DNA from: Antennarius striatus
Taxonomy: Eukaryota; Chordata; Actinopteri; Lophiiformes; Antennariidae
Direction: 5' to 3'
DNA: 64,000 nt
NCBI RefSeq assembly: GCF_040054535.1
Contig: NC_090795.1
Location: 6,671,501-6,735,500 of the forward strand
Below the pieces are notes generated by a model. The model was given only the letters and a program-made list of their open reading frames with translations. It made no database searches and was not told the origin of the DNA. The position numbers and the translations under genes were made by a program. How positions within the stretch are numbered: the first letter of the stretch is position 1; every line of letters starts with the position of its first letter. This document shows, piece by piece, positions 13,356 to 25,685 of the stretch.

Positions 13356-16300
13356 TCAATCTGAACTCTCTGCAAATATCCTGGTGAAGTACACAACTGC
13401 AGGCTGCGACATCATGTTTTGGATGCTGTAAGCATGTCCTGTGTGAAAATAAAGAAAACAGAAAAGTCAGCAAATATAAATATAAATAAATAAAAACGTA
13501 AAGACTGAAAAGCAAAACATTCTTTTGGTTCTGGCTTCATGTACGTAATTACTGTATATAAAATCCTTACCACATGGCACCATAAAAGATTGTCCTGGGT
13601 TTAAGCGAGTCCCACATCCGTCAATGATTACATTCACGGAGCTTGTCAGTATGTTAAAAACCTATTAAAACAAAATAATAGAAATAGATTTTTAAACATT
13701 TGTAGCATACAAGAGGACAAATGATGACATTAACAACAAAAAGCGTGAGTGGTGCACTGACTGTTGTGGCGCTGTGATCCACCCACAGAGGTTTCTTCAT
13801 GTAGGAGCCCAGCAGCATTTTTCCATTACAGATGGAGCCAGAGTTCAGGTCCACCATGAAGCCAATAGCTCTTCCTTGATGGAAGTACCAATCAAACTGA
13901 TCGGGGGTGATTGCAGAACCCTCTGCAATGATATTAACCAAGACGACTCACTCAGTGACAGGCCTGGCTAATAACGACTCATGTTTCAAAGAGGTCCAGA
14001 GGAATCATTTGATTCATGAGGTTGTCCGCATCAGTGACTAACAAAAATTTTCAATTCAAGGATCTCTAAACCGACAAAAATAAACCCTAACACGTCCACA
14101 CATGTAACTACAGAAATAGCATTGAACCAATGACCAAAACAGATGTAAATACTGCCCATGCGTTACTTATTGAATACCAATTATTCCCTTTTGTAGTGAA
14201 ATCCCTTGAAAGACAACTGGGGGACACAGCGCCTCCCCTTTGTAGGTCATCGGGCTACATCCCAAATAAAAGCAAAAAGTATTGAAACATTTTAAATGTG
14301 ATATAAAGTATTATAGTACAAGGCAAATTACTTACGTATTTTTGACAAATTGGGACTTTAGTCTGCTTAGACTAACAATTTAGCATCATTATGAACTTTG
14401 CCCTTCATGCTAGCAGAGACTTTTCTGTCTCATAAGACACCTGACACTTTCCTCCATCCATTCTAGCCTGCTTGGATCTATTTCTTCACCTCCTTACACA
14501 CCGACCGATGCTCCGGAATGTTGACTCCAAGTATTTAACGTCCTTCACCATCACTATTTCTTCTTCCTTTAACCTCACTGTAGTCTCCACTCTTCTCATT
14601 TCTTTTTCTTCTCCACTCTTCTCATTTATGCACAAATATTCTGTTTTACTTCAGATAATCTTCATTCCTCCCCTCTAAGACACATGCCGCCACCTTTTTA
14701 AATGTTCCTCCACCTGCTCCCTACTTTCGCTGCAGACCACGTCATCTGCGAACATGGGGATTCCAGTCTAACTTCATCTATCAGCCTATCCATCAACACT
14801 GCAAACAAGATGGGGCTCAGAGCTGATCCCTGATCAGTCCCACCTCTACCTTGAACTCTTCTGTCACAGCTGGAGCGCATCTCACTGCTGTCCAGGTACT
14901 ATTCTAATGCACTTCTCTGACACTCCAGACTTTCTAATGCAGGATGACAGTTCCTCTCTGGGTACCCATATGTTGAACAGGTCATTTCTTAGTACATCTT
15001 AGTACATGAATCTTCTCCCTTAAAATGCTGATCAATTAAAGCTCATATGATAGAAGGTGTGATTGAGTAACAGTATTAAGTGGCTGCTGCCTTTTATGTA
15101 TCTATTAAGACACTGTAACTACATCTAAAAACAATTAAATGGAGTGGACATTCTTACTCTCAGCAGTGATTGACCAGACACACTTAAACCACTTTGTCAG
15201 GTTGTCCTTATCCTTCGGCTGCAGGATCAGCGGTTTGAGAGGTGCAGCACAGAGATCTGATGCAGACAGGACAGCACTGACTCTTCTGGACGGCAGAACT
15301 AGAACAGAGTTTAGATAAAACAAGCTCTTTGACAAGCTGGAGGAACCAGAAATATTTCACCATTTAACAGACACATGATGTCACATGGATCATGTCCAGT
15401 TGACATTAACAGTGACATCACTGTAGGGAGCTGGTGAAATACTGAAACCCATCAATACTTATGTCAAGAGACTGAATGTAAATATCAAGCAAAACCAGAA
15501 ACCTTATGGACATGATGTGACAACTTGTAAAATTAAATATTGCTGGACAATTATATTGAAATTTCAATTACAATATCGGTTTCAATAATCATGCAAATGA
15601 AATCAAAATGAAATGAAGTGATCAAAATGAAGCCAATATTGTGCCACATTGTTTATGTGCTACTTTCACCTTGTATATAACCCAGTCATGCGTGCCGCTG
15701 CTTCAAGAAGATTAGAAGAGGCCAAAAACACAAATCACATTTCAGCAATCACTTCAAAATACTACATAAAAAACAATTAGTAAACATGTCACACTGGCTC
15801 TTAAGTACATGTTTCTCTCACAGCTCAGTCATGTAGTTGTAGAAATCAGACAGCAGAGGAACCTGGCTTAATATGATTTACACTTATGAAGAAAAAAACT
15901 TTAAATATTAATTTGACATATAATTCAACTGAAAAACAGATAAAAATAGTACCACATCTACTAAGTAGGCAGTCACAGACTGCAACATCCCGTGACACAC
16001 CTGAATTCAAAATGTTACCCTGACCAATTTTCATTGGTCAGGGTAAATGCAGGGTAAATCAGAAGTAATGTGCCTTTTGTCACATTACTCGGGATTTTTT
16101 TCTATCTGCAACGGTTGCGAAGATATTTGGTGGAGTGGACAAACTAACAAAAGAACGGACGAACACACAAACACTGACAATCGCAATACATCATCGCTTT
16201 GAAGCGGGATGTTAGTAATGCTAACAGTACTACTAGTAATAACATGAACATGAATATTAATAATAAACAAATAATTAGTGCATACTTAAGTCATCACTGT

Positions 16301-19300
16301 CTTCATACTGTTCCAGCACAATCATAGAGGATGGACCACTGTTCAGGGATCTTAACCTGCCAAAAACAGAAAAACAATAAAAACCTGTACAGACAAAAAG
16401 CAACCGTCTGACTTCGTACATGTGATCTGACTGACACCTGCTGTTCTGTGGGGCTTCGTGGCTGACTGAGCAATGGGTTTCTGCATCAGCATCCGCAGTG
16501 AGGTTGTCTCCTTCAGTCCTGCTGGGTGTTGTGCAGTCAGTCACAGTGACTTCCACAGCAGGACTTGCAACAATTTTATGTTTGTTTTTCCGAGCAGCCT
16601 GTCTGTTGCCAACAGCCGGAGTCTCTGCATCTGAAGTGAAAATGTCTTTGAAGGTGGCGAGAGAGCGCTTGACAGTTTTGGGTGCTGATAATGGCACCAC
16701 TTTCAGAGGAGAAGCAGGAGTTCCCCCTGCTGGTTTCAAAGAAGCCGCCATATTGCCATTTTTTGGTACCCCAAGCCCTGAAGATCTGCTCTGTTGGGCT
16801 TTCTTTTTCTTGCGAGGCTTGAGCTCCTGCTGCAGAGTTTGTAAGGAAGTGTTCTGCACATCCTCAGGCACGTCATTACTCTTCCACCAGTTACTGGGAG
16901 GTTTCCTCCTACGTTTCTCAGGTACTCCTCTGGATTCCTCTGTTGGTCCACGCAGAATGTCCAGTGCCGGTTTGCCAGACATCTTTTCATGAGAGACGTT
17001 GTGATATACTCGTTGAAATAACTGATCCCCTGTAAAACATGTATCATATATCATGTATCACAATACATATTTTTATTTTATGACTTTATATTTCTAAGCC
17101 ATTACATTGCACGGGTACTCTTTAATCTCATGTTCTGAGCCAAAAGAAACAAAACAGATTTGTATGTGTTCATAAATGTGTAATGACAATTTAAAACTCA
17201 TTTACATTTCCAGAGACTCACTTTCACTGTTACACAGGCATATTTTACTGAACTTGTTTTCTTCTCCTTAGGATTTTAAATGTAGGACCTTTTACTGGTA
17301 ATAGAGTATTTTCAAACTGTGGTATTTGATTATGAGTGCTTTTTTCACTGTTTAGCTCACCTGGGTTAAGGCTGGGGTCTCTCTGTACAAGGACGAAAGG
17401 GCTCGACTGGACTTGAACCAGGTCCTGGTCCTGGATCCCCTGCTGCTCTTCAATCGGTTTTGCCTCTACTGCATCAATTTTTTTTTTCCTTTTGATTTTT
17501 TTTTCTTTGACTTTATCTGTTTTCTGACTGGATGACAGAGCAGTTGGAGTCCGATTCCTCCCCTTTGAAACTTGCTCCTTCTTCGTCTTAACAGGTGATA
17601 GCATTCCTGCGCTGACATCTTTTATGTTTTGCTTTGACTTCTTTGGCGTGAGGTGGTCCTGAGAAACTTCTGTTTTCTTGTCCGTCTGAGAGCTCCACAA
17701 CCACCACTGTCCAGGTTGCCTACGTTTCCTTTTTCCGACAACTTCACTATCTTCAGATGAACTCCCCTTGGACATGACCACATCTTCAGTCTGTTCATCC
17801 TTTTCATTTAAGTGTGCTTCACACACAACTAAATGAGGAGGGGGGGTATAAAAAGATATCTATTTATTGTTATCAAAATTAATAATGAACATTGTTAAGA
17901 AGAACAAAAAGTATCAAAATTGTCATAGACACAATTGTTACCTGTGATTTTAAATGTTAGGTTACCTGGAAGAGCGTCAAGGCCTTTAGCATCTGTTTGT
18001 CCATCTCTGATTGGCTCATCAAGTTCCTTCACAAGCTCGACAGACGCCATCTCCTTTACTGCACCGCATTCCTGCATCAATTTTCTGGTCCCCTTTCCTA
18101 ACTTGGGCTTACTTGTCTTTCCATTTTTTTCCCCATCTTTTAAAAACTTTGACTCTTTTGTGTCAGAGGATGTTTGACCTTTCTTCTCTCTTTTCAGAAT
18201 ATTCTTTTCTTTATTAATTTCCTCTCTGGCTGATTCTTGAGCCTCTGCTTTGTGACTTTGTTTAGATCGCAATTTCTTGAGTTGTTGGTTCTTCTTCTTC
18301 GGTTTCTCTTGTTCCATTAAGTCATCGGAAGGAAGCTCCTCAACACAAAACTCAGCAATTTTATATCCAGGCGGGGTCACCTCATTCTTCCCTTTCTCTT
18401 TCCCCTCCGTTTTGTGGGTCTGCAGTTTGCCATCTGCTTGATCAGATTTCTGCTCTTTTTGTGCAGATTCCAATGTGGTTTCCTTCACCCCCTTTTCTGT
18501 TGAACTGTCTTTATCAGTACTGGGTGTTTTCCCTTTTTTCCTTTTTGTGACAGATTTACTTGGAATTGAAATAAAAATAGGTGCATCATCCTCAAGAATC
18601 AAGAAATCATCCTCGGGCTCAGGAGGATTGGGTGGTTTCACTGGCGACAGAGACTTCCTGGCACTTAAAACAAATAAGGATTATTTCATTGTTAACGATA
18701 CATCATTTCCATTATTTTGTGTATAAATCCGTATTCTGGTTGTTTATGATTTTCTATAAGAAGCACTTCAGCAATTCAATGCTCAACTCTAATCTCAACT
18801 CACCATGAATGTTTCGGCTGTGTTGCTTCTCTGAGCTTCTGTAGGAAAGTTGACTTGCCCTTTCCCACACTGGCGGACGCCATTGGTTGCTGCCTCAGAA
18901 CACCTTCAGACTTTTTAGGAGTGGTAACGACAGGCACCTGTGTCATTGCCTTCACTGATGGGTCTGAGTTTTCTTGCCTTTGAATGGAAAAAAGAAAAAG
19001 AAAAACACATAAATGACCGGATCACATTATCCACTTCAATCATTGCACATCACCATATACTACACAGCTGTCTTAGATAACTGTATTATCTGTAATTCCT
19101 TTATTTTTTTCTTTTCAGTTATTTTTTCAAACTTACATTGGTGGAAAGCTGTTCCATGTTATGAATCGACATTGAGACTCAAGACATATCAGAAAACTGA
19201 TAGCAGATGATAATGTCTTATTACACGCCGTTTATGTTCCAGTTTGCAAAAGTAAATTTCAGTTTTCCATTTCCAAAATCCTCTAACGCTTTCTGATATG

Positions 19301-21346
19301 ATTCTTCATCACATTATCATTTTAATGTCATTCATAGCAGTAATCTAATTGACAGTAAACGTGTTTATCATTTATGACACTATAACTATGCTTCCTCTGT
19401 GTTTTCACCCTCACTTCTATGATTCATACATATCACATACATGTAATAAAGCATTCCACCAAAGTGTTCAACATATAAATAATGATCCATGAATGAATCC
19501 CTTAAAATTAAAATTTAATGTTATTTATTCTAATCAAGTATTATGTGATTTATATTACCATATTACTAGATCATTAATTCTTACCTTAGTGCTTTTCTTT
19601 TGCCATTCAAATTTGACATCATATTTTTGGGTGCTTTTTCTTCAACTGGGAGACCCTCTCTACTGCAGAAAGATATCAAATTTACACAACAAGCACTTTA
19701 TATAATCTGCAATCTGAACATCCAATAATGAAAACAGGAACCACAGAACTAAAGCTTCATCTTCAAAACTCAAAATAAAAAGCCTGACTGCTGCAGTGAC
19801 TACAGCAATAGAGATTTGGGGGGGCTGGAAACCAAATTATTAGTAAGATAAAAATTGACATGTCTTACCGTGATTCTTCCACCTTATTCGGGTGACTGGA
19901 AATTTTATGTTTGCCTAAAACAACTTTGCTTGGAGGAGAGTCCAACTCAGAATCATCACTTCTGGAAAAATGGCAGCAGATTAATGAGTAAGAATACACT
20001 GGCTTCCAATGTTAATGCTGAATATTTGATTCTCCTGTATGATCAATCAGAACAAAATGATATAATTCATTGCAGACTACTTATGTCATACATAAAATGC
20101 ATTAATACTTACTGCTGTAAAATTTGTCCACTGGACTGGAGTTTTTGTTTGGGTAAAGACTCCATCTTTGCCTCTTCTTTTTCTACATCTTCACAAGCAA
20201 AGAGGATTGGGGACATAATACAGTGCTTTTCAGTGTCAGTTGTTTCTGCACCTTTAACAGTCACATTCTCTTCAATAGGGCTTGATGTCTTCACTGGTCT
20301 GTGTGCACTAAATCCAAAATCCAAATCTGCAACAAAAAGAAGTAAAGTCAATTCAAAAGCAAACAAAATCTATAACACAAAAAAGTTCACAGAACTTTGA
20401 TGAACCATTTCATACGTGTTTAATATTTTTTCAGTAAAATATTGGTTTGAGTCTCTTACCAATGTCTGGTGCAGGGCCAGGTGACTTTGTGGCACGATGT
20501 AGGACATTTCCATTAGGACCCTTAAGAGTTAAACAGCACATATATGGTTCTATCACATTTTAAAAGCATCTTGTGCGACTGAAAACGGGTAAAGGTAATA
20601 CTGTACTACCTTTTGGCATTGTGAATTTTTTGTTGTCGGGTGTCCTTCTTTTTGTGGGACACTAGGTGACTCACAGTCGCACTCTTTTGTATCATCAGAG
20701 AGCTGGAGAAAAGTTCTTTTGGGAAGTATGTCAGCATCCTCACTATGAAAGGATGACTCTGAAAACAGTAATTAAATACAGGTTACCTTAGAAAGCAATG
20801 CAAAAGCAATTCAAATTTCAAACATAGTACAAACAGAACTTAAACAAAACTCACCCAAGTCATCAAACATCTTATCAATGTCTCCTAATGACAGAGGTTC
20901 TCCTCCCAGCCACTGAGTAGATGGACTAAAAGTACAAATATAAATTCAGCAACACTATTCTACATTAAAAATTTAAATACCCCAAAACCCAGTTATTAAA
21001 AGACAAAAATACAATTCTATTGTTATTATTAATCTATTGATACATAATATTTGTAACAGGCTTGAAAAGACGTACCATTCCTTTTCTACTAAGTTAACGT
21101 AGCAGAGTTTCCTCTTGGGTCTCTTCTGTGAACAGACAAATGATTGGACATTCTCCATTACTTGTGTTGCATAAAGAAGTTAGCATCACAACACCTCCAA
21201 ATAGCATATCTAGTAAAACAATACAAACACAATCTAGCTAAGCAACATTTAATGACGGTAGTATTAGTTAACTAACAACTATCTAAGGCAAAAAAAGGCA
21301 CAAAAAGAAGCATTTAACTCACCAAAGTGGGATACTTAGTTTCCAT
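13356..21346 (-). CDS. cenpc: Centromere protein C (CENP-C), 17 coding exons
   Basis: Inner-kinetochore scaffold that binds CENP-A nucleosomes and recruits the Mis12 complex. Exons by splice signals, 5' to 3' on the minus strand: 21323-21346, 21076-21125, 20855-20925, 20610-20758, 20460-20520, 20113-20326, 19869-19961, 19585-19662, 18804-18977, 17966-18663, 17361-17828, 16438-17029, 16286-16356, 15158-15298, 13762-13922, 13571-13661, 13356-13438. The sum is in frame and gives about 1072 residues (human about 943). The last three exons encode a Mif2/CENP-C cupin fold (VNVIIDGCGTRLNPGQSF, then FMVPCGHAYSIQNM), the dimerisation domain. An acidic DDFLILEDDAPIF segment at about residue 320 matches the human EDEFIIDESD region. 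Two basic WW motifs, KRKRRQPGQWW (about residue 580) and KRRRKPPSNWW (about 740), match the human central nucleosome-binding motif RRISRRPSDWW. The middle is lysine-rich and low in complexity. I could not find the canonical motif ending in YWRGER. The ATG was chosen for its short first exon and the basic N-terminus KRPKRKLCY that follows. The assignment is firm; small exons could be missing. Confidence 0.9.
14400..14995 (-). mobile_element. RTE-like LINE fragment in a cenpc intron
   Basis: The minus strand encodes a reverse-transcriptase stretch (DQGSALSPILFAVLMDRL) and, further on, a block related to the LINE at 47.3-48.1 kb. It is 5'-truncated and degraded, and lies between cenpc exons 14 and 15. 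Clade assignment (RTE/Expander type) rests on the familiar fish wording of the protein. Confidence 0.75.
15966..16214 (+). repeat. Dispersed repeat family R, copy 1
   Basis: First of three related copies in the window, in the cenpc intron between exons 13 and 14. It starts with GCAGTCACAGACTGCAAC, contains TCTATCTGCAACGGTTGCGA, and ends with GCTTTGAAGCGGGATGT. The left part carries ACATCCCG and the right end its reverse complement CGGGATGT, so short inverted termini are possible. No coding capacity is seen; a non-autonomous DNA element is the likely type. Confidence 0.7.
16880..16920 (-). other. cenpc: CENP-C WW motif 2 (nucleosome-binding type)
   Basis: Encodes KRRRKPPSNWWKS. In mammals the same arrangement, an arginine followed about eight residues later by two tryptophans, contacts the H2A/H2B acidic patch and the CENP-A C-terminal tail. 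It lies at about residue 740, close to where the canonical motif sits in human CENP-C. Confidence 0.75.
17699..17740 (-). other. cenpc: CENP-C WW motif 1 (nucleosome-binding type)
   Basis: Encodes GKRKRRQPGQWWLWS, a second copy of the central-region nucleosome-binding motif in its own exon. It follows an acidic serine-rich stretch (SSSEDSE). Confidence 0.75.
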
Positions 21347-21660
21347 TTGTGTTCCGCAGCTTCCTGTCTTTCTGATGATAGGGCTACTAGACTGTTTACG
21401 ACATCAAAACTCAAGCTAACATTTAAATGCTAATGCTAACCATCCTTTTGTTTTTAACTGCCCTCATTTGATTCGCCCAGTGAATACCTTTATTTCAGTC
21501 CGGTTTCTAAAAGTCATAAGTTAGAAATAAAGTATCATTGTGTGAAAGCGAGCGATATCATTTTTTCCGCAGTTCAATAATACGCAGACGTTAGCAAAAC
21601 AGTAGCGCTCTTAAAAATTTGTAAAGACCCGCGCGCGCTGGTGTCGTTTAGTGACGTAAG
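21347..21660 (-). promoter_or_regulatory. cenpc: cenpc upstream region with CRE-like site
   Basis: The region upstream of the cenpc ATG lacks an obvious TATA box. A GCGCGCGC run lies near 21631-21638 and a CRE/ATF-like TGACGTAA at 21652-21659. This fits a housekeeping-type promoter, but the transcription start was not located. Confidence 0.4.
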
Positions 21661-22870
21661 CCCCGAGTTTATTTTCTCAGGCAATACTTTTTAAACTTTG
21701 CCAGGTGCTCAGCCGTGATATTCCTGCATATATTTCAACGTGAACTTACGTTTGAATATATTTTTATATATACGCGTAAACTTCTGATATTTTGGACATC
21801 ATTTTTCAAAGACTTGTTTCCTTTAAGATCAAGCTTCGGAAAAAATTAATTAGCTTCATGTACGGCTGCGCCCTCTTCTTCTTCCCCCTTCAACTTTGTT
21901 GGGGAATTGCCGCAGGTGATCAGTTTTGCCCCCTACAGGTTAGCTGTTGCAACTTGGGATGCGAGAATATAAACGTGTAGAGTAGGTCCACATTTAGATG
22001 TAAATTAATAAAATAATGACTTTGATTTGCCCAGTTTTTTGTAAACTGTAAGATTAATCTTTATACACTCATATTAACAACGTTGTACTCCAACTTCAGA
22101 GCAAAAAAACAATTTTGCTTCAAAAAACATTTTTGAAGTTACTGACTCAAACTTTTCTTCTCAACTTGGCCTTAAAGCTTTTTTTGTGCCGTTTAATTCA
22201 TTGCCAAATACAGGAATGTGATGAAACTGGAATGTGAACATTAACTGGGGTAAGTCCACCATTAAAAGTGGTCCAAATATTCCCTTAATATGCCATTAAC
22301 TTTTCAAATTTAAATTTACAACACGAATTATGATATTTTTGTTAATTTACTCCATTATAAAAGCTTGCCTTTATTGATAGACTAATAAAATATTTAATAA
22401 TTAACACTTTAACAACATAAATGAAAAACTGCACAATTAATTTATTACATATAAATAAATAAATCAAGATTAAACTTTTACAATGAAATTTTAGAATCTA
22501 AATTGTATTTGAGGAAAAAAACATATTCCAAACTCTGGGACATATTCAAAGTATAGTACTACAATGACCACACGTTATGTTGTAAAAGTCTCCTTATCAG
22601 AAGCAAATGACTTTTGTTAGCAATCTATATGTTAAAACACAGCCATAAAAAGTTCACAGATTATTCAGCCAAAGTTGAAAAACGTATTGCACATTACATT
22701 TTTTATCATACACGTTATTCCAGAGCAAATTTAAATCACAACATGTGATCACAATTTGATTCAGTAAAATATTTCAAAATAAAACTTCCTCATGCTTATC
22801 AACTAAGTAATAGCACACAACTGCACATCTTTTTTTCCCCACGTCATATGACATCAGGTGCGGTTGTCTT
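21661..22870. other. Intergenic, nothing recognised
   Basis: AT-rich spacer between the cenpc promoter and the 3' end of the first TspO-like gene. No exon, element or stable structure was recognised. Confidence 0.6.
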
Positions 22871-22878
22871 TGTGTTAT

Positions 22879-24688
22879 TTAGCGAAATATTTTTTTCTGT
22901 TTTTCAGCAATCTCACAAGGTTCCATGTCTTCAGGGTTGACATCTGCGTACAGTGGCTGTTTGATGTGTCTCCAAACCACCAATGCAATCCGAATGACAA
23001 ACAGCACAGAGGCTAAAGCCAGCAGGACAGCTAAGATGAACAAATGAAATTAGGGTCACTTTTGATAAGGTTTTGTAGGGTATGTATTTACTGTATTTTA
23101 AAACTTATTCTGAATGCCACCAGAATATTTAGCATGATAATACAGTATATATCTCCATACACTTTTGCAACATACAAACATACAAATTTTAAATGAAGTG
23201 GGACAACCATAAATTTCCTTTTGTTAATACGAATGTTTCTTCAATGCTTACCAATGAATATGCCGTTGCGGCTGGGAGATTCGGCATTATAGTTTTTGTC
23301 CAGGTTCCCAGACAGTGCCCAGATTACAACCGGATAAATGACCATGATGTATCGTACATGTTTGTCAAGTACAAAGTTTTCCAAAGTGAACCTGTGAAAC
23401 ACACAAACACACACATACTTCAGATTGATGATTTTGCACATTATTTCTTTGACAAATATTTCCTGATAGAAGAGTGCACCCACCACACAAGCAGCAAGAC
23501 GGACAAAACAGAGTATGCGATGGTGGCAGCATTCGTTGGGTCCATGTTCACATCATAAGTCAGTACAATGGTCAGGTTGATAAGTGTTGCAATAGTTGTC
23601 CATGTTGTGTATATCATCACACCATTCTGAACCTGAAAATTTGACATTCAGCAGCTTGAACGATAGTCATGCAGGAACAGAACCTTAGCATCAAATGAGG
23701 AGAATGTGGTTAATGTTAATGGCAAACCAACCAGGACACGAAAGCACCACAGTTCTTTTCTGTGGTATTTATTGAGCCAGGCTCCATAGGCATGCAGTCC
23801 ATGGCAGACGAAGGATATCATGGAATAGTTTGTACAGATGACCAGGACGAGAAAAACCAGTGCAGCAATCATATTTCTTTAGGAATGTAAAACATAAGAT
23901 AAGGCATTTAATTTGGTTGTTTGGAATAACTTTCATAGCAGTTCAAACATAAATCAATGCTGTGCATGAGAGTTGCAAATTCTTACCCTCTGTCCCAAAC
24001 AATCAGCCAGCCGATATTGAAACACAAATTGATGCACCAGCTGATAAAGAATCCATACGGCAGCACTGGTGGGTTGCAGTAAACGTAGCCATAGCCATTC
24101 CTGCAAGAAGACCGCAGCATGCTCAATCTTTAAATATGAGTTAGTGATGATGGAGACAAAGTTCCTATTACAGCAATGCTTGTAATAGGAATCTACTTTT
24201 GTCTGTGGCTTTTATATCTTTCAACACACATTGTACTCCAACATTCTCAAAGACAACATTTCTAACTGCACACTCTGTTTGAATTTTTTTTAAATAAATT
24301 TAATGCTTTTAAATGAGAAAATACAACAAATTGACCCCAACTTTCTGCAAAGTCCTGAAAGGATGTAGATGATCATCAATGTCAGCCAAATGTAGATGAC
24401 ACTCCAGATGTTGAAAGTCCATCCTGAAGGTGTGATCTGGGTGTCAAACACAGCAGACACATTGGCTGTAGTGGTTTTATAAGGCCCTGTGAAGATAAAA
24501 TATAGAGTAAGATTGTTAAAGGTAAGGAATAGACATGGTGACTCTAATATTATTACAATGTTACTTAACAACATTTACACTCACTCACCGACTCCAACAA
24601 CAGACAACCCATTGAACACCAAACTTATTACAAAGCCGACAACAGACACCACTATTGCAGCCAGACGTCCTGGATTATGTTCTCCCAT
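22879..24688 (-). CDS. Multi-pass membrane protein, TspO-like motif, copy A
   Basis: Unnamed family. Seven coding exons on the minus strand: 24589-24688, 24342-24486, 23987-24100, 23732-23876, 23484-23632, 23252-23391, 22879-23030; the sum is in frame and gives 314 residues. About eight hydrophobic segments are visible, one or two per exon. Exon 2 has PSGWTFNIWSVIYIWL, which resembles the GWxFxIWxxIY signature of tryptophan-rich sensory (TspO-like) proteins, but TspO itself has five helices and about 160-180 residues. Other marks are YCNPPVLPYGFFISWC in exon 3, NYNAESPSRNGIF in exon 6 and a charged C-terminus ending KQKKIFR. The start is MGEHNPGR, followed by the first helix. Copy B at 27.45-29.25 kb has the same exon lengths. 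The substrate is unknown; a small-molecule transporter or sensor is only a guess. Confidence 0.85.
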
Positions 24689-25054
24689 TCTGTGTTTCTA
24701 TGGTCACAAGTGGAAAAAAACCCAGTTATGACATATTTATATAACCAAATAAAAATTATTCAACTAATTGAGAAGGAGGAGCAAATAGAGTTTCGTAAAA
24801 TAAAAAAACAAACAACATGTTTCTAGCCTCTTCATAAATGGCCTGCAATTGAACCTAACCTTTGACCTCCATGTGTTGCTGCCACGTGATCATGTCAGTC
24901 AGTTCTCCTTCCTTATAATCTTTTTTTAACATAGTCAGCAATGAATTAAATCACTCTAATTATTTTCCAGAACTAAAATTAGAAGGTCAAACACGTGTAA
25001 ATTCAAGCAAGCAAATTAAGCACCCACGTAATGATGACAGAAAAAACGTACCTT

Positions 25055-25130
25055 TCTCAGCATGAAAAAACAGAGTAACTGTGAGAGGGAGGGGGACGAT
25101 GGGTTTTTATACAGCAGCCAGTTGTGTAAG
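25055..25130 (-). promoter_or_regulatory. TATA box and 5' untranslated exon, copy A
   Basis: On the minus strand a TATAAAAA box lies at 25104-25111. Downstream, a splice donor (GAGAAAG/GTACGT, near 25050) ends a short non-coding exon that would join to the exon carrying the ATG. The layout matches copy B, so the assignment is reasonable; the start site itself was not seen. Confidence 0.55.
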
Positions 25131-25685
25131 GGGAAGTTTTACAACCACTTGAAGCATCACGTGCAGCTCTTATCTTGTAAACATCTCCACCATGGTGTCA
25201 ATCATAAAACCGTTTCAACTGCTGCCCCCATAGTTATGAAACGCATTTGCGTAAGTGAATGCTGAATGAATGCGATACACATAACTGTCAATGTTTAATA
25301 AATCTGTAAACTATGTAGAATAAACAGTGGACACATGGTACGTGTTAAAAGCGTTGTGACAGCAGCTGATGGTGGTGATGCGTTTAAGGTCTTCTGGTCA
25401 GGTTTTGTTTGTCATTCCAGCTGAAGTTTGAAACAAACCCCAGGATGAGCTCAAACTTACAGATATAAACACACGTAAAGATTCAAGCCACAGGGTCTGT
25501 CATCTTTAACAGTCAGGGAGGATCCTGGGCAGAAATATACAAGAGCAAAACTGGCAGTGGTGGGGGAATGGGTCAAAGTGTCACCAGTCAGCAACCGGCA
25601 CTAATACCATGGTCTTAAAATATTCCAAGCGTAGAATATCAAGAGATAGCTTTACTATTATAAATTCCTAAATTGTTTAATACAA

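Noticed and set aside
15158-15298. cenpc exon 14 as the canonical CENP-C motif exon
   Set aside because: It begins ILPSRR at the right place, but the following residues contain no P-x-x-YW and no GER, so I did not call the motif.
16498-16992. 164-residue plus-strand open frame
   Set aside because: Shadow of the large cenpc exon 16438-17029, where the minus strand has the WW motif.
19855-20400. 181-residue plus-strand open frame
   Set aside because: It runs antisense through cenpc exons 6 and 7 and their introns, with no homology of its own.
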